DNA of 42,912 nt from Acetatifactor sp. (GTDB taxonomy: Bacteria > Bacillota > Clostridia > Lachnospirales > Lachnospiraceae): contig JAFLRM010000002.1 of NCBI GenBank assembly GCA_022511465.1, positions 87,845 through 130,756 of the forward strand. Reading direction: 5' to 3'. Below are positions 1-8,509 of this stretch, in pieces. Below the pieces are notes generated by a model. It did no database searches, was not told the origin of the DNA, and saw only the letters and a program-made list of their open reading frames with translations. Positions within the stretch are counted from its first letter, which is position 1. Each line of letters starts with the position of its first letter. A program made the position numbers and the translations under genes.

Positions 1-82
1 GTCCATCAGCTCTCGATAGGGAAAGTATTGCCGATTTATCCGGAGGTATTCAATTTATTTCCATTTATCTTGATATCCCATT

Positions 83-1318
83 TTACAGCGGATCATAACT
101 GTCATCAAAATAATCCTTGGTGAGGATTACCGCTCCATCTTTCCGATAAACTCTGGGGAGACGTTTGCCCAGAGCACAGACCAGCTCATAGTTAAACCGC
201 CCCGACAAGTCACCCAGAAGTTCCGCAGATATATGTTCCTCTCTGTCAAAACCGAGAAGTGTCACCACATCGCCCTCCTTTGCCTCCGGAATGTCCGACA
301 CATCCACCATAAATTGATCCATGCAGACTCTCCCCAAAATGGGTGCTCTACGTCCTCGAACCAGGACATACCCCCTGCCCGACAGCCCTCTGGGGTAACC
401 GTCTCCGTAACCAAGAGGAACGGTGCCCACTCTGGTATCCTTATCAGCGGTAAAGGTACCGCCGTAACTTACGCTGTCCCCCGCATGAATAGTCTTTACA
501 TATACAATTGTGCTGTGCAGGGACAGCGCGGGACGAAGAGTCACGACCTCCCTGCTTACTTCCGCCGAAGGGTAAAGTCCGTACAGCGTGATGCCCGCCC
601 GCACCAGATCGAGGGACATCTGTGGCAGTTCCAGAATTCCTGCACTGTTGGCGCAATGACGCAAAGGTATGTGGAGTCCAAGTTCACGCTCGATCTGCTC
701 CGCAAAATGCACAAACCGTTCAAACTGCTTCTTGGTGCTAGTCTTATCCGTCTCGTCCGCCCTGGCAAAGTGGGTAAATATTCCCTCGACCTCAATCCAG
801 TCTTTAAGATCTTTCTCACAGATCATCTGCTCCACAAAACGAAGTCCGGACTCCTCCGGCAAAATGCCGATCCGGCCCATACCGGTGTCCACCTTGATGT
901 GGACTTTGACTGGCTTTCCCACTCTCCGGGCCGCATCTGCAAGTTCTTTTACCATATCCATCCGAAACACCGCCGGCCGGATCTCCTCCCGCACCAGCAT
1001 CTCGTAGCTGTAGGGATAAGTATATCCCAAGATCAGGATCGGCTTTTTCACGCCGGCAACACGCAAAATATGAGCTTCCTCCGCCGTAGCCACCGCAAAT
1101 CCAAACAAAAAGTCAAGAGGCTCCAGCACCTGAGCAATGGGCACACTTCCATGCCCATAGCCGTCCGTCTTGATCACGCCGACCATCTGTGTATTGGGCG
1201 CAATATTTTCTTTCATATGCCTCATATTGGACACGATAGCGTCCAGATCCACCTCCACGTAACCACGGGCGTAGCTGCGGAGCTTCTCCTCCATGTCATT
1301 CATGTTCTGTCCTGTCAT
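83..1318 (-). CDS. alr: Alanine racemase
   Basis: This is a PLP-dependent fold-III racemase that converts L-alanine to D-alanine for peptidoglycan. The PLP lysine is K50 in the segment VIKTDGYGHG. The second catalytic residue is the tyrosine of the VSYGGTF motif, and the C-terminal beta domain carries GYGDGYPRGL. The length of 411 residues is slightly longer than the usual 370-390 because of an N-terminal extension. I chose the ATG at 1318 because AGGAGG lies 6 nt upstream and because it overlaps the nnr stop in an ATGA arrangement, which suggests translational coupling. A longer reading from 1345 has no ribosome-binding site. It is the last visible gene of the rex-coiled coil-nnr-alr series. 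Family assignment is firm. Confidence 0.96.
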   Translation of the reverse strand: MTGQNMNDMEEKLRSYARGYVEVDLDAIVSNMRHMKENIAPNTQMVGVIKTDGYGHGSVPIAQVLEPLDFLFGFAVATAEEAHILRVAGVKKPILILGYTYPYSYEMLVREEIRPAVFRMDMVKELADAARRVGKPVKVHIKVDTGMGRIGILPEESGLRFVEQMICEKDLKDWIEVEGIFTHFARADETDKTSTKKQFERFVHFAEQIERELGLHIPLRHCANSAGILELPQMSLDLVRAGITLYGLYPSAEVSREVVTLRPALSLHSTIVYVKTIHAGDSVSYGGTFTADKDTRVGTVPLGYGDGYPRGLSGRGYVLVRGRRAPILGRVCMDQFMVDVSDIPEAKEGDVVTLLGFDREEHISAELLGDLSGRFNYELVCALGKRLPRVYRKDGAVILTKDYFDDSYDPL

Positions 1319-2835
1319 TTTTGTCCTCCTGTATTGTGGCAGCATCCCACCGCCTCCGCAATATCCATAGCCATGCAGCCGTGCTCACCCTTGTTCTGCG
1401 CCGCCGCATCTCCCGCACATGCATGCAGATAGACACCCACGGATGCTGCCGCAAAAGGCTCCATCCCCTGTGCTAACAAGCCACAGATGACACCTGCCAG
1501 CACATCGCCACTCCCTGCCGTGGCCATGCCACTGTTCCCTGCAAGGTTCACACAGACTGCTCTTCCCTCCGCACAGATGAAAGTCCGGACATCTTTGGCC
1601 ACGAGGATTGCATAAAGTTCTTCCGCCAGCTTCAATGCTTGGGCAGGCAGTTCTTTTTTCAACTCCGAAATGTCTCTGTCTGTCAGGCGGGAAAGTTCTC
1701 CCACATGAGGTGTCAGGATCACACTCCTGCCCTGTGCTCCCTGCCTGGATAACTCCTTTCTCAATCCCTCATCCCCGGAGAGCAGATTCAATGCATCAGC
1801 ATCCAACAAAAGGGGAAGGTCGGTTTCAAAGATTACCTGCCACAAAATACCTTTTGCCTCATCGCTCACGCCAAGTCCCGGACCTATACCGATCACATCC
1901 GCCCAACGAACACTTTCTTCCAAGTCCTCCCATGTGCCTAAAAGCGCCTCCGGCACACTCTCCTGAAGGACCACCCGGTTCTCCCTGTGTGTCAGCACTT
2001 TCACCATGCCTGCTCCCGCGCGATAGGCTGCTCTGGCACTTAAGACTGCCGCTCCGGCCATATTATAACTCCCTGCGACCAGAAGCACTTTCCCAAAGGT
2101 TCCTTTGTTTCCTGCGGGGTCACGTCTTGGCAAAAGCTCCGCCACCGACTCGTCATAATAATACATCTGTGGCAACTCCCCATAAAAGCTGCGCTCAGTG
2201 ATCCCCACATCCGCACAGATCACCTCTCCGGCAAAGCTGCATCCGGGATAAAATTTAAGCCCCCTCTTTACAAATCCGAAGGTCACCGTCACGTCCGCCC
2301 GAAAAGCACAGCCCAGCACCTCACCCGTGTCGGAATGGATCCCGCTCGGCATGTCGATGGCCAGTTTAAAGCCTTTTCTCTCATTACAAAATTCGATGGC
2401 CCGGGCGTGATCCCCCGTCACCTCTCTGGACAGTCCTACGCCAAACAGGGCATCCACAATAATATTATATTCCGTCCGAAGTGGTTTGCCCCCAATATTC
2501 ACCGAATAATGTGTCAAAATCTGCATCTGCTCTTTCCACTGTACAGAAGCTCTGTCCACATCCTTCGGCCCGGTTGCAATCCCCCAAACCTCCACGTCAT
2601 AATCCGCCTCCGAGAGAAGTCTTGCCAGAGCCAACCCATCGCCTCCGTTGTTGCCGGTTCCCACGGCGATCAGCACTCTTTTATCGCAGCGGTCCCTGTC
2701 ACCAAAGCGCGCCTCTATGACCTCAAATGCCGCCAGCGCAGCCCGCTCCATCAGCACCATGCCCGGAATCCCTGTACGCTCTATGGTATTTTTATCGTAC
2801 CGTTTCATCTCCGCCGCGGTCACAAGATATTTCAT
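1315..2835 (-). CDS. nnr: Bifunctional NAD(P)H-hydrate epimerase / ADP-dependent NAD(P)H-hydrate dehydratase
   Basis: The protein repairs hydrated NADH and NADPH (NADHX, NADPHX). The N-terminal YjeF_N half (about residues 1-210) is the epimerase, with the GNNGGDG phosphate-binding loop. The C-terminal ribokinase-like half (about 225-500) is the dehydratase, with the GSGDVLAG motif that contains the catalytic aspartate. The two-domain fusion and about 506-residue length are typical of bacterial Nnr. I chose the ATG at 2835 because GGAGG lies about 10 nt upstream. The ATG at 2862 lacks a site and would add nine non-conserved residues. It lies downstream of rex and a coiled-coil gene, with a hairpin between, and overlaps alr by 4 nt. 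An NAD(P)H-repair enzyme downstream of an NADH/NAD+ sensor is a sensible pairing, but the functional link is inferred. Confidence 0.95.
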   Translation of the reverse strand: MKYLVTAAEMKRYDKNTIERTGIPGMVLMERAALAAFEVIEARFGDRDRCDKRVLIAVGTGNNGGDGLALARLLSEADYDVEVWGIATGPKDVDRASVQWKEQMQILTHYSVNIGGKPLRTEYNIIVDALFGVGLSREVTGDHARAIEFCNERKGFKLAIDMPSGIHSDTGEVLGCAFRADVTVTFGFVKRGLKFYPGCSFAGEVICADVGITERSFYGELPQMYYYDESVAELLPRRDPAGNKGTFGKVLLVAGSYNMAGAAVLSARAAYRAGAGMVKVLTHRENRVVLQESVPEALLGTWEDLEESVRWADVIGIGPGLGVSDEAKGILWQVIFETDLPLLLDADALNLLSGDEGLRKELSRQGAQGRSVILTPHVGELSRLTDRDISELKKELPAQALKLAEELYAILVAKDVRTFICAEGRAVCVNLAGNSGMATAGSGDVLAGVICGLLAQGMEPFAAASVGVYLHACAGDAAAQNKGEHGCMAMDIAEAVGCCHNTGGQK

Positions 2836-2880
2836 ATGCCAACTACCTCCGTTTACAGACATTCATTTCATAACAAGAAG

Positions 2881-2902
2881 GGAACCACCCTTTGGTGGTT
2901 CC
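2881..2902 (-). terminator. Perfect hairpin between coiled-coil gene and nnr
   Basis: A 9-bp perfect stem (GGAACCACC with GGTGGTTCC) and a 4-nt loop lie just after the stop of the coiled-coil gene. On the minus strand it is followed by CTTCTTGTT, not a clean T run. It is therefore either a weak or partial terminator that lowers nnr-alr expression, or an RNA-stability element. Confidence 0.5.
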
Positions 2903-2910
2903 GCATAAAA

Positions 2911-3681
2911 TCAAGACTTTTTGTTTATGTTTTTCGCCGCCTCGTCCGCCGCCTGCATTTTTAAAATGTCCTCCAAAATCCTGTCGTTGGGTGAAGGCTC
3001 TTTCTCTTTCCCACTTTTCCGTACCGGCTCCTCTTTCGGCTTGGATACTTCCGGATTAAATTGCACATCAAATATATTGACCACATCGGAGCCAAAAATA
3101 TCGTGCATGTAGGAATAAATCTCTCGATTTCGCTGCTCCATCTCCTGCTTTCTGATCAGGCGTTTCTTCAGCTCGATGCGCACCTTGGTGACCCAGTCGG
3201 AAATCTGCTGGATCTCCTCTGTATTCTCCTGCAGGGCGTCATAGCAGTACTCCATCGTCATCGTCATCAGACGAATGTTGATGCGGTCGATCTCTCTGGG
3301 GATCTCCATCAGTTCATCCTGATAGTCGGCCAGCTTCGCATTACAGTCCTCCACCAGACGTTTATGCTCTGCCAGCTTCTTCTCCAACTTCTTATCCTTC
3401 GTCTGGTCCGCCTCGTCGGCCATCTCCATGATCTCATTCATCAGCTTTTTCTTCAGTTTATGGATGTCCTTGGACTCTGTGTTCAGTTTGCCCTGTCTCT
3501 TAAGCAGTTTATTTAGCTGATCCTCCAGACTTTTGACGGAACTTCTCCCCAGCTCATCCAACAGGCGATACCATTTACTGTCCAACGTCAAAACAGGAAT
3601 CTGTTTGCCCTGAAGAGCTTTCGCAAAAACTTCTTCTCTTCTTTTCCCTTCTTCCTTGCGCCCCATACTCTTACGAATCAT
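2911..3681 (-). CDS. Conserved-looking coiled-coil protein of unknown function
   Basis: I do not recognise a named family. The 256-residue product has no signal peptide or membrane segment. It is strongly charged and heptad-like through about residues 45-190, so a long cytosolic coiled coil is likely. The segment after it (around the sequence MHDIFGSDVVNIFDV) looks globular and short, followed by a basic, proline-bearing tail with KPKEEPVRKSGKEKE. The gene overlaps the end of rex, so the two are probably cotranscribed. The start is uncertain: the ATG at 3681 has AAGGAG only 1 nt upstream, and the next ATG, at 3666, has the same site 16 nt away. Function should not be inferred beyond linkage to rex. 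Confidence 0.75.
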   Translation of the reverse strand: MIRKSMGRKEEGKRREEVFAKALQGKQIPVLTLDSKWYRLLDELGRSSVKSLEDQLNKLLKRQGKLNTESKDIHKLKKKLMNEIMEMADEADQTKDKKLEKKLAEHKRLVEDCNAKLADYQDELMEIPREIDRINIRLMTMTMEYCYDALQENTEEIQQISDWVTKVRIELKKRLIRKQEMEQRNREIYSYMHDIFGSDVVNIFDVQFNPEVSKPKEEPVRKSGKEKEPSPNDRILEDILKMQAADEAAKNINKKS

Positions 3682-4315
3682 TCTCCTTCATATAACGGTT
3701 GATATTGTATGATAGTTTCATCAGGCTGTCGGATAAATGTACATTCTCCACCTGAACCCCCTCAGGCACATTTAGATCTACATGTGCAAAATTCCAGATC
3801 GCACGGATGCCGTTCTGCACCAGTTTGTCTACAATATCTCCCACGCTGGTCTTTGGAACGGTGAGTACCGCGATATCGATCTCGTTATCCCGCACAAACT
3901 GCTCCAATTCTCTCATATCTCTGATCTTAACGCCTCTGACCTCCTGACCAACTAAGCTCTCATCCCGATCAAAGATCCCTCGGAAAACAAAGCCTCTGCG
4001 TTCAAAATTCATGTAGTTTCCCAGCGCCCTGCCCAGATTACCGGCACCAATGATCACAAAGTTGTGTGTCTTATTCAGGCCTAGTATTTTGCCGATCTCA
4101 TGATATAGATATTCTACGTTATAGCCGTATCCCTGTTGACCGAACCCTCCAAAGTTATTGAAATCCTGACGTATCTGGGAAGCAGTGACCTTCATCAGTT
4201 CGCTCAGCTCCTGCGAGGATATCCTCTCCACTCCCTCGTCCTTCAGTTCTCCCAGATAGCGGAAATATCTGGGAAGTCGTCCGACCACAGCCTGTGATAT
4301 TTCTTTCTCTTCCAA
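3671..4315 (-). CDS. rex: Redox-sensing transcriptional repressor Rex
   Basis: Rex binds DNA when the NADH/NAD+ ratio is low and releases it when NADH rises, controlling fermentation genes in Firmicutes. The N-terminal winged helix is seen in RLPRYFRYL and in the recognition region VTASQIRQDFNNFGGFG. The C-terminal Rossmann domain has GAGNLGRALG and the conserved FDRD turn. No in-frame ATG exists at the N terminus. The TTG at 4315 gives 214 residues, fits family ends of the type MKEKEIS-VIKRLPRY, and has an AGGCAGG site 8 nt upstream. A TTG at 4342 is possible but has no site. The gene has a strong promoter and a Rex-box-like palindrome upstream, so autoregulation is likely. Its leader is a copy of a repeated element also found before pilZ. 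Confidence 0.95.
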   Translation of the reverse strand: MEEKEISQAVVGRLPRYFRYLGELKDEGVERISSQELSELMKVTASQIRQDFNNFGGFGQQGYGYNVEYLYHEIGKILGLNKTHNFVIIGAGNLGRALGNYMNFERRGFVFRGIFDRDESLVGQEVRGVKIRDMRELEQFVRDNEIDIAVLTVPKTSVGDIVDKLVQNGIRAIWNFAHVDLNVPEGVQVENVHLSDSLMKLSYNINRYMKENDS

Positions 4316-4323
4316 TAGCGTTA

Positions 4324-4391
4324 CCTGCCTAATTTTATACAACGGGCAGTGCCTCGTAATCCTCGGTCGACTGCCCTATACGTACATTATA
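4324..4391 (-). repeat. Short copy of the repeated self-complementary 5' leader (rex)
   Basis: On the minus strand the -10 box runs into GTACGTATAGGGCAGT, then CGACCGAGGATTACGAGGC, then ACTGCCCG, and then the rex ribosome-binding region AGGCAGG. GGGCAGT (4370-4376) pairs with ACTGCCC (4344-4350) over 7 bp. The same blocks in the same order occur before pilZ, where an extra hairpin and a long palindrome are inserted. Confidence 0.75.
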
Positions 4392-4413
4392 CCATATGTT
4401 AAAAACTTGTCAA
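4386..4413 (-). promoter_or_regulatory. rex promoter (sigma-A type)
   Basis: The -35 TTGACA lies at 4408-4413 and the -10 TATAAT at 4386-4391 on the minus strand, with a 16-bp spacer. Both hexamers are consensus. Confidence 0.85.
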
Positions 4414-4424
4414 TGAATTGACAG
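4407..4424. promoter_or_regulatory. Candidate Rex operator in the divergent promoter region
   Basis: The 18-bp sequence TTGTCAATGAATTGACAG fits the Rex pattern TTGTNAA-N4-TTNACAA at all but the last base. It covers the -35 boxes of both the rex promoter and the divergent ABC-F promoter. The palindrome could also arise simply from two back-to-back TTGACA boxes, so the operator role is an inference supported by adjacency to rex. Confidence 0.6.
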
Positions 4425-4446
4425 GACAAATTCTACACGATAAAAT
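4418..4446 (+). promoter_or_regulatory. Promoter of the ABC-F gene
   Basis: The -35 TTGACA lies at 4418-4423 and the -10 TAAAAT at 4441-4446, with a 17-bp spacer. It begins only 4 bp from the rex -35 on the other strand. Confidence 0.8.
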
Positions 4447-4482
4447 GAATGGGATGCAAATCGCTTTAGAAAGGAACACACC

Positions 4483-6438
4483 ATGATACTCTCCTGCCAA
4501 AACATATCCAAATCTTTTGCGGAGAACGCCGTTCTTCAAAATGTAAGTTTTCATATAGAGGATAATGAAAAGGCCGCCATCGTCGGCATCAACGGAGCCG
4601 GAAAGACTACTCTTCTGCGGATCATTGTGGGCGAAATGCAGGCGGACGACGGAATGGTGACCCTTGCTAAGGATAAAACCTTAGGTTATCTGGCGCAAAA
4701 CGGCGCCGTGGACACCGCAAACACCATCTATAGCGAACTGCTCTCCGTCAAACAAAATCTCATTGATCTGGAGCAGCGCATGCGCGATTGTGAAGAACAG
4801 ATGAAATTGACCGAAGGCGCAGAACTGGAGGAACTGATGAGACAATACACCTCCCTCACCCACGCCTTTGAGATGGGGGATGGCTATATCTACAAAAGCG
4901 AGATCATTGGCGTGCTGAAAGGCCTTGGCTTTGAGGAGAACGACTTTGACAAGTCCATCTCCACACTCTCCGGCGGTCAGAAGACTCGCGTAGCTTTGGG
5001 AAAACTCCTGCTCCAAAAACCCGACCTCATCATGCTGGACGAGCCCACCAACCATCTGGACATGAATTCCATCACATGGTTGGAGACCTATCTGCTCAAT
5101 TATAAAGGTGCCGTGCTGATCGTCTCTCACGACCGCTTTTTTCTGGATCGGATTGCCACCAAGATCATCGAGATAGACCAGACCAAGGCGACTACTTTTC
5201 AGGGAAACTACTCGGCCTACGCCGTGAAAAAGGAACAACTCCGCGTCGCTGCTTGGAACGCTTACCTCAATCAGCAGCGTGATATCAAGCATCAGGAGGA
5301 AGTGATCGAGAAACTTAAATCATTCAACCGCGAGAAATCCATCAAACGCGCGGAGAGTCGTGAGAAGATGTTGGACAAGATTGAAGTACTGGATAAACCC
5401 TCTGAGATCAAAAGTGATATGAAATTAAAGTTGACTCCCTACATACAGAGCGGCAACGATGTGCTGACCGTGGAGGGACTTAGCAAAGCCTTTGACGGAC
5501 TGCTTCTCTTTCGAGACGTAAGCTTTGAGATCAAGCGCGGCGAGCACGTGGCGATCATCGGTGATAATGGCACCGGTAAGACCACCCTTTTAAAAATTCT
5601 GAATGATATCCTGCCCGCGGACGAAGGCACCTTCCGCCTGGGCACCAATGTGGAGATTGGCTATTACGATCAGGAGCATCATGTGCTGCACAGCGACAAG
5701 ACGCTCTTTGACGAAATTTCTGATGACTACCCCTATCTCACCAACACGGAGATCCGCAATACCCTTGCCGCTTTTCTTTTCACCGGTGAAGACGTGTTTA
5801 AGCGTATTAAGGATTTAAGCGGTGGGGAAAGAGGACGCGTCTCCCTTGCAAAGCTCATGCTGGGAAACGCCAACTTCCTGATCCTGGACGAGCCCACCAA
5901 CCACTTGGATATCCTGTCCAAAGAAATCTTGGAAGATGCTCTAAACGGCTATGAGGGCACTGTGTTGTATGTGTCACACGACCGTTATTTTATCAACAAG
6001 ACCGCCCACCGAATATTGGACCTGACCTCACATCAGTTTGTCAACTATATCGGAAACTATGACTATTATTTGGAAAAACGCGATGTGCAGATGGCCTCAC
6101 TAAACAGGGGAATTGCCGGGCAGGGCAAGTCTATTGGTACGACTGCTTCCGGAAAGTCCGAGGTTTCCGGATCTATCCCCATCGAATCCGACAGTAAGCA
6201 AGACTGGAAGGCCCAAAAGGAGGAACAAGCTAAACAGCGCAAGAAAGAAAACGATCTGAAAAAATGCGAGGAAAGAATTGCCTCATTGGAAGTACGTTTG
6301 AAAGAGATTGACGAGGAAATGTCCGATCCCGCCATTGGCACACAGGTGGCAAAGCTTCAGGAGCTTGCCAAGGAACAGGAAACATTGAATACTGAGTTGG
6401 AAGCTCTGTATGAGCAATGGGAAACCATGGCGGAATAA
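4483..6438 (+). CDS. ABC-F family ATP-binding protein (YdiF-like)
   Basis: This is a soluble ABC protein with two nucleotide-binding domains and no membrane segments, the layout of ABC-F translation factors that act on the ribosome. Domain 1 has Walker A GINGAGKT (about residues 35-42), signature LSGGQ and Walker B LIMLDEPTNHLD. Domain 2 has GDNGTGKT (about 362), LSGGERGRVSL and FLILDEPTNHLD. A charged linker follows domain 1 and a coiled-coil C-terminal domain occupies about residues 565-651. This length with a C-terminal extension is like YdiF. The start has GAAAGGAA 8 nt upstream. Whether it is housekeeping or resistance-related cannot be told from sequence alone. It shares its control region with rex. 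Confidence 0.92.
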   Translation: MILSCQNISKSFAENAVLQNVSFHIEDNEKAAIVGINGAGKTTLLRIIVGEMQADDGMVTLAKDKTLGYLAQNGAVDTANTIYSELLSVKQNLIDLEQRMRDCEEQMKLTEGAELEELMRQYTSLTHAFEMGDGYIYKSEIIGVLKGLGFEENDFDKSISTLSGGQKTRVALGKLLLQKPDLIMLDEPTNHLDMNSITWLETYLLNYKGAVLIVSHDRFFLDRIATKIIEIDQTKATTFQGNYSAYAVKKEQLRVAAWNAYLNQQRDIKHQEEVIEKLKSFNREKSIKRAESREKMLDKIEVLDKPSEIKSDMKLKLTPYIQSGNDVLTVEGLSKAFDGLLLFRDVSFEIKRGEHVAIIGDNGTGKTTLLKILNDILPADEGTFRLGTNVEIGYYDQEHHVLHSDKTLFDEISDDYPYLTNTEIRNTLAAFLFTGEDVFKRIKDLSGGERGRVSLAKLMLGNANFLILDEPTNHLDILSKEILEDALNGYEGTVLYVSHDRYFINKTAHRILDLTSHQFVNYIGNYDYYLEKRDVQMASLNRGIAGQGKSIGTTASGKSEVSGSIPIESDSKQDWKAQKEEQAKQRKKENDLKKCEERIASLEVRLKEIDEEMSDPAIGTQVAKLQELAKEQETLNTELEALYEQWETMAE

Positions 6439-6441
6439 CAG

Positions 6442-6495
6442 AAAAGCACCTGAGGGTTATCATTAATGAGTGAAATAACCCACAGGTGCTTTTTA
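6442..6495. terminator. Bidirectional terminator between ABC-F gene and icd
   Basis: GCACCTG-A-GGGTTAT pairs with ATAACCC-A-CAGGTGC. The stem is flanked by AAAA on the left and TTTTT on the right, so it can serve both converging genes. Confidence 0.85.
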
Positions 6496-6503
6496 ATTTT
6501 CTA

Positions 6504-7712
6504 TCACAGCAAGCTATCCAGCGTCTCGCGGATCGCCTTGATGAAGTCCAGACTGTTTAAAATTACAGGTGTTTTGCAAGTGGAGATCAAGGACAGGCTC
6601 TTGGTCATCTTACCGTCCTCCACAGTCTTGATACAAGCCTGCTCCAGCTTATCTGCAAAGTCCTGCAGTCCCTTTATGCCGTCCAACTCGCCGCGCTTTC
6701 TCAGAGCTCCCGTCCACGCAAAGATGGTTGCGATGGAGTTGGTGGAGGTCTCCTCTCCCTTTAAATGCTTGTAATAATGGCGCTGCACCGTGCCGTGGGC
6801 CGCCTCATATTCGTAGACGCCGCTTGGGGAAACCAGCACAGACGTCATCATGGACAGATCACCGTAAGCGGTGGCAACCATGTCTGACATCACATCGCCG
6901 TCATAGTTTTTGCAGGCCCAGATAAAACCGCCCTCAGAGCGGATTACCCTTGCCACTGCGTCATCGATCAGTGTATAGAAATACTCAATGCCAAGCTCCT
7001 CAAATTTGGCCTTGTACTCGGCATCGTAGATCTCCTGAAAAATATCTTTGAAAGTGTGGTCGTACTTCTTGGAGATGGTATCCTTGGTGGCAAACCACAG
7101 ATCCTGCTTCGTGTCGATAGCATAGCCAAAGCACGCCCTGGCAAAGCTGGAGATAGACTTCTCCGTGTTGTGGATGCCCTGCAGGATGCCTGCCCCGTCA
7201 AAATTGTGGATCAACTCCCTGGTCTGAGTGCCGTCCGCAGCAGTAAATACCAACTCTGCCTTTCCGGCACCGGGCACTTTGATCTCTGTGTTCTTGTAGA
7301 CATCACCGTATGCATGACGCGCGATGGTGATAGGCTTCGTCCAGTTGCTCACATAAGGCACGATCCCTTTGATCAGGATTGGCGCACGGAACACCGTGCC
7401 GTCCAAAATGGCACGGATCGTACCGTTGGGGCTCTTCCACATTTCTTTCAGATCATACTCTGTCATTCTGGCAGCATTGGGCGTAATCGTGGCACACTTT
7501 ACCGCCACACCATACTTCAGCGTAGCATTGGCAGAATCCACCGTCACCTGATCGTTTGTCTCATTGCGGTACTCCAGACCAAGATCGTAATACTCGGTTT
7601 TTAGGTCGATATAGGGGAGCAACAGCTCATCCTTGATCATCTGCCAGAGAATTCTGGTCATTTCATCTCCATCCATCTCTACCAGGGGCGTTGTCATCTG
7701 AATTTTGTCCAT
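6504..7712 (-). CDS. icd: NADP-dependent isocitrate dehydrogenase (eukaryote-like dimeric type)
   Basis: The enzyme oxidatively decarboxylates isocitrate to 2-oxoglutarate, giving NADPH and a precursor for glutamate. The 402-residue length and the N-terminal sequence [15 protein letters not shown] are those of the eukaryotic-cytosol-like subfamily, not the E. coli type. Substrate-loop residues lie in [19 protein letters not shown] (about 93-111), and metal-ligand aspartates lie in [20 protein letters not shown] lies 11 nt before the ATG and the gene begins 3 nt after gntR ends, so the two are cotranscribed and probably coupled. No citrate synthase or aconitase gene lies nearby. Confidence 0.95.
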   Translation of the reverse strand: MDKIQMTTPLVEMDGDEMTRILWQMIKDELLLPYIDLKTEYYDLGLEYRNETNDQVTVDSANATLKYGVAVKCATITPNAARMTEYDLKEMWKSPNGTIRAILDGTVFRAPILIKGIVPYVSNWTKPITIARHAYGDVYKNTEIKVPGAGKAELVFTAADGTQTRELIHNFDGAGILQGIHNTEKSISSFARACFGYAIDTKQDLWFATKDTISKKYDHTFKDIFQEIYDAEYKAKFEELGIEYFYTLIDDAVARVIRSEGGFIWACKNYDGDVMSDMVATAYGDLSMMTSVLVSPSGVYEYEAAHGTVQRHYYKHLKGEETSTNSIATIFAWTGALRKRGELDGIKGLQDFADKLEQACIKTVEDGKMTKSLSLISTCKTPVILNSLDFIKAIRETLDSLL

Positions 7713-7715
7713 AAA

Positions 7716-8411
7716 CTATATGTCCTCCTTTTTGTATGCCTCATGCAACCCACTCTTCACCATATTGTCGTAGGCGTTGATCATATGCTGATGAGCCAGC
7801 TTCTCTGCAAGGTCGGCATCACCCGCCTTGATCGCTTCCATGATCTGCTCGTGCTCCTCATTGGACTTGGGACCTCTGTTGGCATTTGACAACGTCTTTT
7901 TGCGCACACGAAGCACATATTGGTGAAAATCTTTTAATTGATGCTCCAGCATCTTGCTGTCACAGGCCTCATACAAGATATCATGGAAACGGTTGTCCAA
8001 CTCAGCAAGCTGCTCCAAGTGCCCTTTTTCGGCATGAAACTTCGCCAGATAGACATTCTCCTCCATCTCCTCCATCTGCTCCTTGGTAATGTGCTCTGTG
8101 GCCCAACGGGCACAAAGTCCCTCCAGCAGGGAACGGATCATATAGATGTCTTTCACATCCTTCTCCGTGATGCCTGTCACATAGGCGCCCTTGTTGGGGA
8201 TGATCCGGATCAGGCCCTCCAGCTCCAATTGTCTGAACGCCTCTCTCACCGGGGTACGGCTCACACCCAGTTCCTCGCCGATGGCAACCTCTTTCAGTTC
8301 CTCGCGCTCTTCATATTTACCGCTCAAAATATCGTCTCTCAGCTTGTGAAACACACGACCGCGCAAAGAATACTTGTCCGTCGCTTCCTGCTTACCGTCA
8401 ATACTTTTCAC
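7716..8411 (-). CDS. GntR-family transcriptional regulator, FadR/FCD subfamily
   Basis: The N-terminal winged helix (about residues 15-80) has the GntR signature VAIGEELGVSRTPVREAFRQLELEGLI. The C-terminal all-helical FCD domain has the metal-site residues of the type D..H (DNRFHDIL), then EEHEQIMEAI and AHQHM. Such regulators usually bind small carboxylates. It is the first gene of an operon with icd, which makes a TCA intermediate a plausible ligand, but this is inferred. The start is uncertain: a GTG at 8420 lies directly on GGAG, while the GTG at 8411 has GGAG 8 nt upstream and is preferred. A 32-bp palindrome over the promoter implies autoregulation. Confidence 0.9.
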   Translation of the reverse strand: MKSIDGKQEATDKYSLRGRVFHKLRDDILSGKYEEREELKEVAIGEELGVSRTPVREAFRQLELEGLIRIIPNKGAYVTGITEKDVKDIYMIRSLLEGLCARWATEHITKEQMEEMEENVYLAKFHAEKGHLEQLAELDNRFHDILYEACDSKMLEHQLKDFHQYVLRVRKKTLSNANRGPKSNEEHEQIMEAIKAGDADLAEKLAHQHMINAYDNMVKSGLHEAYKKEDI

Positions 8412-8433
8412 TTTTCTCACTCCATTTATGTAA

Positions 8434-8465
8434 TTCTCGTATCATTGTATACAATCATACGAGAA
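8434..8465. promoter_or_regulatory. 32-bp palindrome over the gntR-icd promoter (candidate operator)
   Basis: The arms are TTCTCGTAT and ATACGAGAA, the centre is ATTGTATACAAT, and only one symmetric pair mismatches. The TTGTATACAA core is a form commonly bound by FadR-type GntR regulators. It covers the -10 box and most of the spacer, so a bound dimer would block transcription. Confidence 0.75.
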
Positions 8466-8472
8466 GTGTCAA
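8444..8472 (-). promoter_or_regulatory. gntR-icd promoter
   Basis: On the minus strand the -35 TTGACA lies at 8467-8472 and the -10 TACAAT at 8444-8449, with a 17-bp spacer. Confidence 0.82.
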
Positions 8473-8509
8473 TATTTTTTGCCAATTTCCTTGAAAAAAC
8501 AATCCCCTG

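Noticed and set aside
1..82. Start of another gene downstream of alr
   Set aside because: The frames on both strands are interrupted or too short, and no ribosome site with a continuing frame can be shown in 82 bases.
233..1432. 399-residue plus-strand frame opposite alr
   Set aside because: It lies wholly antisense to a clear alanine racemase and to the end of nnr, has low-complexity composition, and has no ribosome site or family resemblance.
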